DNA from: Balamuthia mandrillaris
Taxonomy: Eukaryota; Discosea; Longamoebia; Balamuthiidae
NCBI GenBank assembly: GCA_031835245.1
Contig: JAVKOQ010000389.1
Coordinates: 1-44,968 of the forward strand
Reading direction: 5' to 3'
DNA: 44,968 bases
Part shown: positions 22,024 through 30,454 of the stretch, piece after piece
How positions within the stretch are numbered: position 1 is the first letter of the stretch
How the letters are laid out: every line of letters begins with the position of its first letter
The notes under the pieces: model-generated
What the model was told of the DNA's origin: nothing
Databases searched by the model: none
Seen by the model: the letters and a program-made list of their open reading frames with translations, nothing else
Translations under genes and position numbers: made by a program

Positions 22024-23139
22024 TTAAAATAGCAACATTTGTTGTTCCTGCAATGACTGTTTGGCTTTTGCTTGCTTGTCTTCGTCCTCATCGTCATCAT
22101 CATCCTCATCATCATTGCTCATATGCTCGTTTTCTTGTTCTTGTTGTTCTTGTTCTTCTTCTTCTTCTTCTTCTTCTTCTTCTTCTTCTTCTTCTTCTTC
22201 TTCTTCTTCTTGTTCTTCTTGTTCTTCTTCTTCTTCTTCTTCTTCTTCTTCTTCTTCTTCTTCTTCTTCTTCTTCTTCTTGTTCTTCTTCTATTGTCGTT
22301 GCTTTTTCTTCTAGTCTTTCTTCTTGTTGTGGTTCTAGTCTATTTTCTTGTCGTTGTAGCTCTTGCTGTAGTTCTCTTTGTAGTTGTTCCTCGCTTGCTG
22401 GCCGCTCTATTGAGAACATCCTCAAGAGGGCCATATGCAAGTCATCGTATCGCAGTTGACCTCGGTAAGCTGTCCTGACGACGTTGGCAAAAACGTTTTG
22501 ATCTTCTTCGGCTTTACTGTTTCGTTGCTTTTGGCTCGTTGGAAAGAAGAAACGAATGGCTGGAACAGCTGAAGACTCGCGAAACTCGACCGGCAGTTCG
22601 TTACGGCTGATGTCAAACGTGGCAATCTGCACGTTTTCGTTAAGTTCAAAGGCGACTGCTAACTTGTCCAGGATCATTTGCAACGTCATACAAGCCCCAC
22701 AAACTGGTGAAGATATAGTGAGAAAAGTATAACGAGAGGAAACGAAGAAGGAAAGAAGGAGAAGCGACAGAAAAATCTTAGAGTACGTACAAGGTCGAAT
22801 AAATGCCAGCAAAATAACTTTAGGGGGATGTTCAGCAAGCACAATATTCTTAAAAGTGTTGCTTGTCATCGCTATAACATGACCAGGCACAGCAAGACTT
22901 CCTGTAGAAGGAGAAGAAGGAACTAAAAAGGAAGAAGGTCGCACTCGTCCAGCTAAAACGTCACCACAAAATTGGGCAACGGTCGGAAAGTCAAATGGAG
23001 ATTCCAACGAGTAGGAGGAAGCAGGTACAAAGAAAAGCTCCGAAGCCACATCCACAAAAGCAAAAGTAACAGAGCCACTTTCTAATCCTAAACTCTCCAT
23101 CAATCTTGTATAAGTACTTTTTTTGGAATGAGATGTTAG

Positions 23140-23185
<46 letters not shown>

Positions 23186-26030
23186 CACGTACTTGTCTAC
23201 AACATAAACATTCAAACGTCCAACAAACGCTTTGACGACCTCTAGTACTTCAGAAAGAAGGAGCAATTTGGCGTCATCGTTGGTTATATCAAGAAAGAAG
23301 AGAAGGCTTGGTTTGTTCCTGTACGTCATGAGTTGGAAGAAGTTCTGGTCAACTAACAGTTTAACCTTTTTGTTTGTAAAGATAAAGTGAGTGAGAAGAA
23401 AAAGAGAGCGACAAAGAGAAGGACACGAAGAAGCAAAGGTCTTACAAGAGGTGGATGGTGGTAGAGCCATTGGCCCAATGCTGCTTGAAACTTCTCTCTC
23501 TTTTGAGTGAATATCTTATTTTCTCGTAGCAGCTCTGCTAAGGTTTTCTTCGCTTCATTTAGCCTGTTTAATGCAGATGCCATTTGCTTTTCTCGTTCTT
23601 CTATTTTCGCAACGAGTTCTATCTCCTTGGCATGCATTAGTTGCGCCTCTTTTGCCCCTTCTTGGTGTGTTTCGGTTTTTGGGTCCTTCAGTACTTCATG
23701 TGTTGCTTCTTCTGCCATTGTGTGTTTAAAATCATTTTCTGTAGATGTAATATCCTCCTTCGGTTGATCGAATGGTTCTAAAAGAGAAGGAGGGGGAGGA
23801 GGAGAAGATAATGACGAAGAAGAAGTTGGAGATGCCGTTGAATCGCTAGGAGTAGAATAATTAGAAGAAGGGGAAGAAACATCTTCCAGTTCTTGTAGCG
23901 AAGATAGAGAAGGCCACTGAAAGATAGAGTGCGGCAGAACATGCTGCAACATAATTACCAGGGGTTGACGCTTATCCATTGTGCCGTTTTCAACTTCCAT
24001 CCTTTGTTTTCTCTCTTCCTCTTTTAACTGCTGCAACGCTGCCATAACATTCCTTGCGAGGCCTGGTCTTAACATTATAAACTTTCTCTGTGCGATTGGA
24101 AGGTTTTTCATCATCATTAGTTGCGATGTCGTTAACTGTTCATTCGAGTGTCGGGCTATGTGAGTCAGCAAAGAGGAGAGGGATACAGTTGTTGACAAGA
24201 TAGTAACATTGTGGAAGCTGGAAGCTGTCTCGCTCAATGCTCGATATTCTATTGGCCCAAATATAGTGTAAGTCTCTCGCTCTCTCGCGCGCTCTCTATT
24301 TCTACTCTATCTCTCGATCCTCTGCAAGAACAAAACGAACCAATAGAAGTATCAAAGGAAGTATCGTCGCTGGGAAAGACCGCTAAAACTACTTGTTCGC
24401 GAATGAGAAGAGAACGATAAATTTGCTCCAATAGTTCTTCCACAGCTGATGATGACTCTCCTTCAAAATGAGGTATTGGTATAAGCTCTCTGAGAAAAGA
24501 AATAACATTTTGGGCTTGAGAAAAAGAAAGTGAAAGACAGCGGAGAGAGGAGAGGAGAGGGAGGAGAGGAGAGGAGAGGAGAGGAGAGGAGAGGAGAGGA
24601 GAGGAGAGGAGAGGAGAGGAGAGGAGAGAGAGGAGAGAGGAGAGCAGAGGAGAGGAGAGGAGAGCAGAGGAGAGGAGAGGAGAGGGAGGAGGGAGAGGAG
24701 AGGAGAGGAGAGGAGAGGAGAGGAGAGGAGAGGAGAGGAGGAGGGAGAGGAGAGGAGAGCAGAGGAGAGGAGAGGAGAGGAGAGGGAGAGGAGAGGAGGA
24801 GGAGAGGAGAGGAGAGGAGAGGAGAGGAGAGGAGAGGAGAGGAGAGGAGGAGAGGGGAGAGGAGAGGGAGAGGGAGAGGAGAGCAGAGGAGAGGAGAGGA
24901 GAGGAGAGGAGAGCAGAGGAGAGGAGAGCAGAGGAGGAGCAGAGGAGAGCAGAGGAGAGGAGAGGAGAGGAGAGGAGAGAGAGGAGAGAGGAGAGAGGGG
25001 GAGGAGAGGAGAGGGGAGAGGAGAGGAGAGCAGAGGAGAGGAGAGCAGAGGAGAGCAGAGGAGAGCAGAGGAGAGCAGAGGAGAGCAGAGCAGAGCAGAG
25101 CAGAGCAGAGGAGAGGAGAGGAGAGCAGAGCAGAGCAGAGCAGAGCAGAGGAGAGGAGAGGTAACCTTATGATAAATCGTTTAAGGTAATAAGGATCATC
25201 TCTACCACCATAGCTTGCCGATGATATTTCCCCGCTCCCCTGCCTCAGTCTTTTGGCATAGAATCAATGATTGAAGGGTAATAGGAGTGAAAAAACTGCA
25301 ATGGAAGATAGATAGGCAAAAGATGAGACGACGGAATGGAAAGAGAAACAAACTTCATCATATAGTAAGCCGGCAACCTCCACGAAAAGAACTTGGAATA
25401 GGCCCACAACTCTGCAAAAATGTTGACCCTTCCAAAAGCTATAGGCTTTATCAAGTTGTCCTCTTGTCGTATCTCTTGTCCCTGTTCTCTTTCTCCCCCT
25501 TCGTCTCCACCAAAGCGAAACTCCAATGAAGGCGCCAAACGACCGGCCGCTACTTGCGTTTTTAGCTCCGTGTCTACCGCTTCTGCCAACAGCTCAAAGG
25601 AGGAGAGGAGGCTGTGAGCTTCCGGCAAATGTGTGGCATAGAGTTGCACAAAGACGAAACTATGGTTTTGCAGAGTGGAAAGAAAGTTGTTGGCGGTTAT
25701 TTCGATCACTTTGGTGCTGCTGTCTTCGGTGTCTCCAGCGTAATTTTTGTCGACACTCTGGAACCTGTCGTGAACTGCTTCCTCTTTTTGTTCGAGTTGA
25801 ATGTGCGAAGAAGGAGGAGCAGAAGAGGCAGAAGCGACAGTGAAAAACGGAAACAGAATCAGAAGAGCACACAGGGTCCCCCGGAAAGTCTCTGCGAGTG
25901 TGCAGCGAACAGGCAGGTTGCTTCCACCATGCCGGTGAAGCTTTTGCAAGGTCCGTCGTTGACAGTCTAGCGTTACGCTAGCCTTCTTATCCCACGAGTC
26001 CTCCTCGTCTTCGTCCCTTCGCGTGCTCAT
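22024..26030 (-). CDS. Multidomain thioredoxin/PDI-like ER protein
   Basis: Seven exons (26030-25354, 25249-25166, 24489-24341, 24248-23446, 23365-23193, 23116-22791, 22703-22024) join in phase to 963 residues. A hydrophobic segment at about 51-68 (LCALLILFPFFTVAS) is a signal peptide or anchor. The first thioredoxin-like domain ends in LPAYYMMKLRQG and YGGRDDPYYLKRF but lacks a CxxC. Further PDI b-like domains follow (VVLAVFPSDDTSFD; FFQLMTYRNKPSLLFFLD), split by a Ser/Pro linker and a coiled coil (about 480-545). A last domain carries the only redox motif, FCGAC (Cys about 739/742), then VPAIRFFF. The C-terminus is Gln/Glu-rich with a long poly-Glu run and no KDEL. Overall it recalls TXNDC11-like or PDI-related proteins; a reductase/isomerase role in the secretory pathway is inferred. 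Intron 2 is a 676-nt polypyrimidine-rich giant. Confidence 0.85.
22156..22290 (-). repeat. (GAA)n trinucleotide repeat, coding poly-Glu
   Basis: On the minus strand this reads GAA codons broken by CAA, encoding about 45 residues of Glu with a few Gln near the PDI-like protein's C-terminus. Exact codon repetition suggests slippage expansion. Confidence 0.9.
23143..23179. repeat. (GA)n microsatellite, CT on the sense strand
   Basis: Lies in intron 5 of the minus-strand PDI-like gene, 13 nt after the GTACGT donor. The acceptor is A-rich (CCAAAAAAAG). Confidence 0.9.
24542..25160. repeat. 619-nt polypurine tract of (AGAGG)n pentamers
   Basis: Nearly all A/G on the plus strand with period 5 (AGAGG) and blocks where AGAGC replaces it. 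It fills most of intron 2 of the PDI-like gene (25165-24490); the sense strand is therefore (CCTCT)n polypyrimidine, starting within about 10 nt of the GTTACC donor. The flanking exons join in phase across it. Long mirror-symmetric purine tracts of this kind can form triplex DNA. Confidence 0.95.
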
Positions 26031-26211
26031 CCTCCCTTCGTTCTCTCTTTTTGTTTTGTTCTACGCCTTCCATTTTTAGTAAAAAATCAACAAGCTGTGA
26101 TTCTGAATGGGGTGACGTTGGCATTTTCCTTAGATGTGATAGTGACGTGGTCTAAATGTCGACAAGAACCATTTGACAAAATGTCGACAACAAGTTTCTC
26201 TCCTTCCAAAA

Positions 26212-27584
26212 ATGGGAAAACTACTGCAAAGTAATGCACGTGAGCCTTGGCTGCTTTGCTTGTTGCCAATTGTGGCAGTCTTCGCCGTTGCTCAAGTGGC
26301 GGCCTTTGTGGATAATGGCGAAGCCATGACCATCTCCCTGTTCAAAGGGTTGAAAAAATTCTACCTTATGCCCAGCTCCAATCGTGAGGACGTTGTGAGT
26401 GAGGCCGTGCCACTCAAGGAAGCCACCGTAAACATAAAGGACGGTCTACCCGATTGCTTTGACTGGTAGCTTTCTCGTCCCTCGTTTTTCAATTCCTCGC
26501 CGTTTCCAGCTGGACAACCAACACAAAACCAAAAGGAGAGATAAAGGAGCTGTGACCGCCGTGAAGGTCCAAGGCATTGTGGTTCCTGTTGGGTATGTTT
26601 CTTTCCTACCAACATGTAAAAAAAAAAATTACAAATACAAAATATCGATAGGCCTTCTCTGCAACAGAGACGATTGAGTCGGCGTGGACAATGGTTGTGG
26701 GGGTGGCACCCCAACATTCGCGTACCACTACGTCATAACCGTCGGTGGGCTGGAGTCTGAGGAACAGGTATTTAACTTTTATTGGTTTTGTTTGTTTGTT
26801 TGGTTGGCTTTGTTTGTCGTTCCTTTATCGCATGAAGTCACCCATGTTTCTCTTTTACACTTGGCAGTATCCATATAATGCTAAATGGGGAGGCTGCAAA
26901 TTCAAGAACGACAAAGTGGTTGCCAGCATCAAGAGCTACCTGTACGCCACTTCCTCCAGGAACGAAACACAGATGCAGATGATGCTGTACAACCAAGGTC
27001 CTCTGTCCGTTTGCGTTGCTGCGGCTTCCTGGCAAAATTATCGAGGAGGTCAATCGTCTTCTTCTTTTTCAGCTTCTCTTCTAGTTCTCCTGCTTTCAAG
27101 CAACTCAAAAGTAGTTTTTAAACAAAAATAGGAGTAATCACTAGCTGCGATGACTACTATACAGATCACTGCGTGCAAGCCACCGGCTTCAAAAGTACAT
27201 ATTTATTGTTCCTTCTCTGTTCCTCATAGCAACAACTAACACCAACCACAAAAAAAAGACATGGAAGGCAACGATAATAAAACTTAGCCCGTTTGGGCCA
27301 TTCGCAATTCTTGGTGTATGACTAAACTTCTCGCATTCGTTCTCTCTTGTCGCTGCGTTCCAAGTCTCACAAACGAACAATAACAACAGCGACCGACTGG
27401 GGAATGGATGGTTACATCTACTTGGAACGAAACAAGGATATGTGCGGTAGGTGTTTCTTTCAGTTTCAACATTTGCCACTTGGCAAACTTTGTCATCCAC
27501 TTCTGTTTATTCACTTTTGTTGCAGCTGTGTCTCACTTGGCAACTATTCCAGTTGTGGACAAGAAGAACAACACCGAGGTCTAA
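26212..27584 (+). pseudogene. Papain-family (C1A) cysteine protease gene, damaged
   Basis: A signal peptide (LLPIVAVFAVAQVAA), a short propeptide and most papain landmarks are present in order: DGLPDCFDWRDKGAVTAVKV, AFSATETIE, VDNGCGGGTP, TVGGLESEEQYPYNA, the histidine segment TDHCVQATGFK, VWAIRNSW, TDWGMDGYIYLERNKDMCG and the end VSHLATIPVV. They cannot be joined into one frame. The active-site CGSCW is encoded at about 26582-26596 but one base out of frame with the preceding exon; about 25 codons between AFSATETIE and VDNGC are missing; a TAG falls before PVWAIRNSW near 27285; and the splice into TDWGMDG is out of phase. Several independent lesions indicate a host pseudogene, unless the assembly is poor here. 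The last intron (GTAGGT...TTGCAG) is normal. Confidence 0.75.
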
Positions 27585-27689
27585 GTTTTGTTCATCTGCT
27601 TTACCCTTACTTTTATCATTATAACTCTTCTTTGGTTTTTTTCGGTCTCTGCTCTCTCTGCTCTCTTGGTCTCTTTGAACCTCACCTTG

Positions 27690-27711
27690 ATAACGTTGCG
27701 CACAACGTTAT
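27690..27711. repeat. Stem-loop, 9-bp stem
   Basis: ATAACGTTG CGCA CAACGTTAT: perfect 9-bp stem with a 4-nt loop, extendable by two G-T pairs. Confidence 0.8.
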
Positions 27712-27721
27712 TGCCACTCTC

Positions 27722-27753
27722 GCGGTTCCTCGGTCTGGGGTCATAGGAACCGC
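27722..27753. repeat. Stem-loop, 9-bp stem
   Basis: GCGGTTCCT pairs perfectly with AGGAACCGC across a 14-nt loop, only 10 nt after the previous stem-loop. Confidence 0.8.
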
Positions 27754-27768
27754 TCTTTCATTCAGACT

Positions 27769-27803
<35 letters not shown>

Positions 27804-28012
27804 TGCTCTGCTTCTCACTTCACTACTCTCCTCCAGGAGGGGAGGAGAGGAAGAACAAGAAGAACAAGAAGAAGACAAGAAAACCTTTGGGTACTGTTGC
27901 TGCACGTGAAGCTTTGTGAATCGTGGATAGCGATGGTTGAAAGTAAAAACGAAAGAATTTTTTTTGTTCGGTTAGGACGACAGGCAAAGCAAGAACGATT
28001 TGTGGTTTGTGT

Positions 28013-28359
28013 TTAGTTGGCTGCTTCAGCCTCCTTTTTATCCAACAATCTATGATTATTGGAGAAAGAGAATATAAGTCGTTTACAAAAAAACAAGAAA
28101 ACAAACGAACAAAGCTAACGTACTCATATTTTGCTTTTCTGCTGAGCTGATAGAGCTGAACGCACTCGTTGGAGAAATGGCAAGAGAAGAGCAGCATGTT
28201 CCTAGGCTTTACCATCCACGCGAACCGCATGAACAACAGACTGTACACACAAAGAGCTGCATTGAATTATGATGGTTATTTTGATTGCGTTTCACAACAA
28301 TGCTAACTAGAACGAAACGAAGCAGAGGGCAGAGACGAGTAGCAGAAAGAGAGAAACAG

Positions 28360-28398
<39 letters not shown>

Positions 28399-28690
28399 GA
28401 GTAGAGGAAACCGGAAGTCATAGGAGCGGAGATCATATCAGGAGGCTTCCACATGTCCACAAAGCCCTTGAATTACGAAAATGTTCAAAAACAAAAGAAA
28501 AAAGGAAGCCATCAGAGTGATGAAAACAGCTCATCTCAAACAAAAGTGTGTGACATACAGCGAGAACAATGCCCCAATTGGCGACAGGTCCCCAAAAGTG
28601 GGTAGACATGAGGTACTGTCTGTACTCCGGCGTTCGGATTTGCCGCGGCAGCGTCCTCACCTGCGTCAACAGCTCTTTGAATGCACTCAT
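28013..28690 (-). CDS. MPC1: Mitochondrial pyruvate carrier subunit 1
   Basis: Four exons (28690-28559, 28466-28412, 28256-28124, 28049-28013; phases 0/1/2) give 118 residues, close to the usual size of about 110. Family landmarks are near-identical: [19 protein letters not shown], then [31 protein letters not shown] and [19 protein letters not shown]1 pairs with MPC2 in the inner mitochondrial membrane to import pyruvate into the matrix. The hydrophobic segments around WGIVLAGFVDM, the [10 protein letters not shown] region and MLLFSCHF correspond to its short helices. It is divergently transcribed from MPC2, with start codons 247 bp apart, which suggests a shared promoter. The second intron carries a (CT)n run on the sense strand. 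Confidence 0.97.
28362..28395. repeat. (GA)n microsatellite, CT on the sense strand
   Basis: Lies in intron 2 of MPC1 (minus strand), near its GTTTCC donor. Confidence 0.9.
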
Positions 28691-28937
28691 GTCGGGGGTT
28701 GCAGCAACAGACTGACGAAAGATGAGTGAGTGAGCTTTTCTTTTCTTCTCCCCGCCTTTTGTTTTTCGTCCTCCTGAAAGAATATATTCTCGACAAGATC
28801 TTGATAATTCTTCGTTTTTTTCACGTCATAGATGCTCTATGAACGTAGATCAAACACAACTAATGATCTGATCTATCGAATACGACGAGACGATAATTGT
28901 TTAAAATTCTCATAGCAAAAATAAGAATAGGAAAAAG
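28691..28937. promoter_or_regulatory. Bidirectional promoter region of MPC1 and MPC2
   Basis: 247 bp between the two start codons. No canonical TATA box is obvious in either direction. It should hold both core promoters, as no other gene fits between them. Confidence 0.6.
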
Positions 28938-29533
28938 ATGGCCACCACAGCAGCCCGTTGGAAGAGCCTTTGGAACCATCCAGCTGGGCCTCGGACAAGT
29001 ACGTACACATTCCCGTTCACATATGAGAATGAGATAAAGCACTACAGCGTACTAATCAACCATAAAAGTTCACTTTTGGGCTCCTGCTTTCAAATGGTTT
29101 GTTTAGGTCCTTCACGGAGCTCCGTGATGCGACCGTCCTTCTTGCTTCATGTGTTGTTCTTGTGCCGACAGTTTTTTGCATCAACACAGGTCTCTCGTCA
29201 TTGCTGGTATTGCTGATCTCAAAAGGCCTGCTGAAAAGGTTCTTCAGCTCCTTTTGTATTGCTATTTATTATTTTTTAACTCATCATCTTTTTGCCACAG
29301 ATCTCCACTCCTCAGTCCACTGGTGTGTCCTCGTCTCGAACAGTTTTGTGTGTGTGGTTCACTAACAGACCTTTTGGGATAATGCAGCATTGGCAGCAAC
29401 CGGGTTGATCTGGTCTCGCTACAGCACGCAGATTACTCCTGTCAACTACTCCCTTTTGAGCGTGAACCTGTTTGTGGCTTTGACTGGTCTTTATCAACTG
29501 GCACGAAAGTTAAGGTTTGAGAACATCGCCTTC

Positions 29534-29571
<38 letters not shown>

Positions 29572-29784
29572 AAAGAGAGCAGAAGAGAACAAAGCAAGGC
29601 GAGCCATAGAGAGAAGCAGAGAAGAATGAGAAAACACGAGAAGAGATAGAAGCGAGAACGAAATCACAAAGAGAAGCATAGAACAAGAGAAGGAAAAAGA
29701 CCCAAGAATAGCATTTCCTAACATCACCTTTCCATAAGATGGTACTCTGAACAACGCAAACTGACTGATATCAGCAAACCATGA
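28938..29784 (+). CDS. MPC2: Mitochondrial pyruvate carrier subunit 2
   Basis: Six small exons (28938-28998, 29069-29096, 29190-29238, 29301-29322, 29388-29514, 29739-29784) join in phase to 110 residues, the normal MPC2 length. Landmarks: NHPAGPRT, HFWAPAFKWSLVIAGIADL, RPAEKISTPQSTALAATGLI, WSRYSTQITPVNYSLLSVN and YQLARKLRW. The exon of 22 nt (29301-29322) is one of the shortest here. The product partners MPC1 in the inner mitochondrial membrane. The last intron has a (GA)n run on the sense strand; reading through it instead would add an Arg/Glu repeat and lose the family-like RWYSEQRK end, so splicing is preferred. Confidence 0.95.
29536..29570. repeat. (GA)n microsatellite, GA on the sense strand
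   Basis: Lies in the last intron of MPC2, about 20 nt after the GTTTGA donor. It is an exception to the CT-on-sense pattern. Confidence 0.9.
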
Positions 29785-29973
29785 TGACCAAATCATACAC
29801 AGAGGCACCAACCCACGCTTGTTTTTTTAATTTTTTGAAAAAAACAAACAAACAAACAAAGAAAACATAAAAAACGAATAGCAAAGAACCACAGAGCGCC
29901 ATTCTCCCATTCTGCTTGCAAGGCATGGTTTGTTGCGCTGTTCCGTCTCTCCGTTGGCTGTGTCGAGTGCTAA

Positions 29974-29989
29974 GGTTAGGGTTAGGGTT
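29974..29989 (+). repeat. Interstitial telomere-like repeat
   Basis: GGTTAGGGTTAGGGTT, about 2.5 units of TTAGGG, lies 466 bp before the ATG of the Gln-rich secreted protein. Two units only, so it is either a chance match, a telomere relic or a telobox-like promoter site. Confidence 0.6.
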
Positions 29990-30083
29990 CGCTCGTGCGC
30001 CTTTTATCGAAAAAAATCTCTCCCCTCGCAACAATAATTATCGTCGGCAAATAATGCGATTGGCGGAAAGGAAAAAGAAATGG

Positions 30084-30145
30084 ACCGAAGAGACAGGATT
30101 GGCGAAGAGAGACCCCCCAAAAAAAATCAACCCTGTCTCTTCGGT
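30084..30145. repeat. Inverted repeat, 14-bp perfect arms
   Basis: ACCGAAGAGACAGG at 30084-30097 is the exact reverse complement of 30132-30145, with a 34-nt spacer. It is positioned in the upstream region of the Gln-rich secreted protein gene. Confidence 0.75.
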
Positions 30146-30344
30146 GGCTGAAGAGAGAACAATGCATTGCGGGTATATGAGAATTTGCGCCCCCCCCCCC
30201 ATATAATACAACTATCAGATCGCCTCCTCCTCCTTGCTCCTCCTCCTCCGATTTTATGGCTGCTCCCTACCTTTTTGCCACGGCTTTTCTGACAAGCTGT
30301 GCTGCGACCAATCGTTGGATCGGCCGTGCGCTCCTTCCCTCAAC

Positions 30345-30356
30345 TATTTAATAAAA
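30345..30356 (+). promoter_or_regulatory. Possible TATA box
   Basis: TATTTAATAAAA about 100 bp before the ATG at 30455. A second candidate, TATAATA, lies at 30202-30208. Confidence 0.4.
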
Positions 30357-30454
30357 GTTACTCCCTCTCCTGTTACTCATTTCCATCAAACAAACTCATC
30401 CACAAAACACCGACAACAAAAACAACGCAACCGCTTCGCTCACACGCGCTTACA

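Larger units (their letters stand above)
27585..28012. other. Intergenic region with twin hairpins and a CT run
   Basis: 430 bp between the protease pseudogene and the MPC1 stop. It has two perfect 9-bp stem-loops (27690-27711 and 27722-27753), then a (CT)n run at 27770-27801. No coding exon was found. A noncoding RNA is possible but unsupported. Confidence 0.5.
29785..30454. other. Intergenic region upstream of the Gln-rich protein gene
   Basis: 670 bp. It holds a TTAGGG-type repeat (29974-29989), a 14-bp inverted repeat (30084-30145), a C10 run, a TATAATA (30202-30208) and a TATTTAATAAAA (30345-30356). No coding exon was recognised. Confidence 0.6.

Noticed and set aside
22061-22478. Plus-strand Ser, Phe or Leu repeats
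   Set aside because: Three frames of the CTT repeat antisense to the poly-Glu codons of the PDI-like gene.
24530-25189. Open frame of 219 residues rich in Arg and Glu
   Set aside because: It is the AGAGG pentamer tract read in frame and lies inside an intron of the PDI-like gene on the other strand.
29515-29629. Read-through end of MPC2 with Arg/Glu repeats
   Set aside because: It is the (GA)n intron translated; splicing to 29739 gives a family-like C-terminus and the right length.
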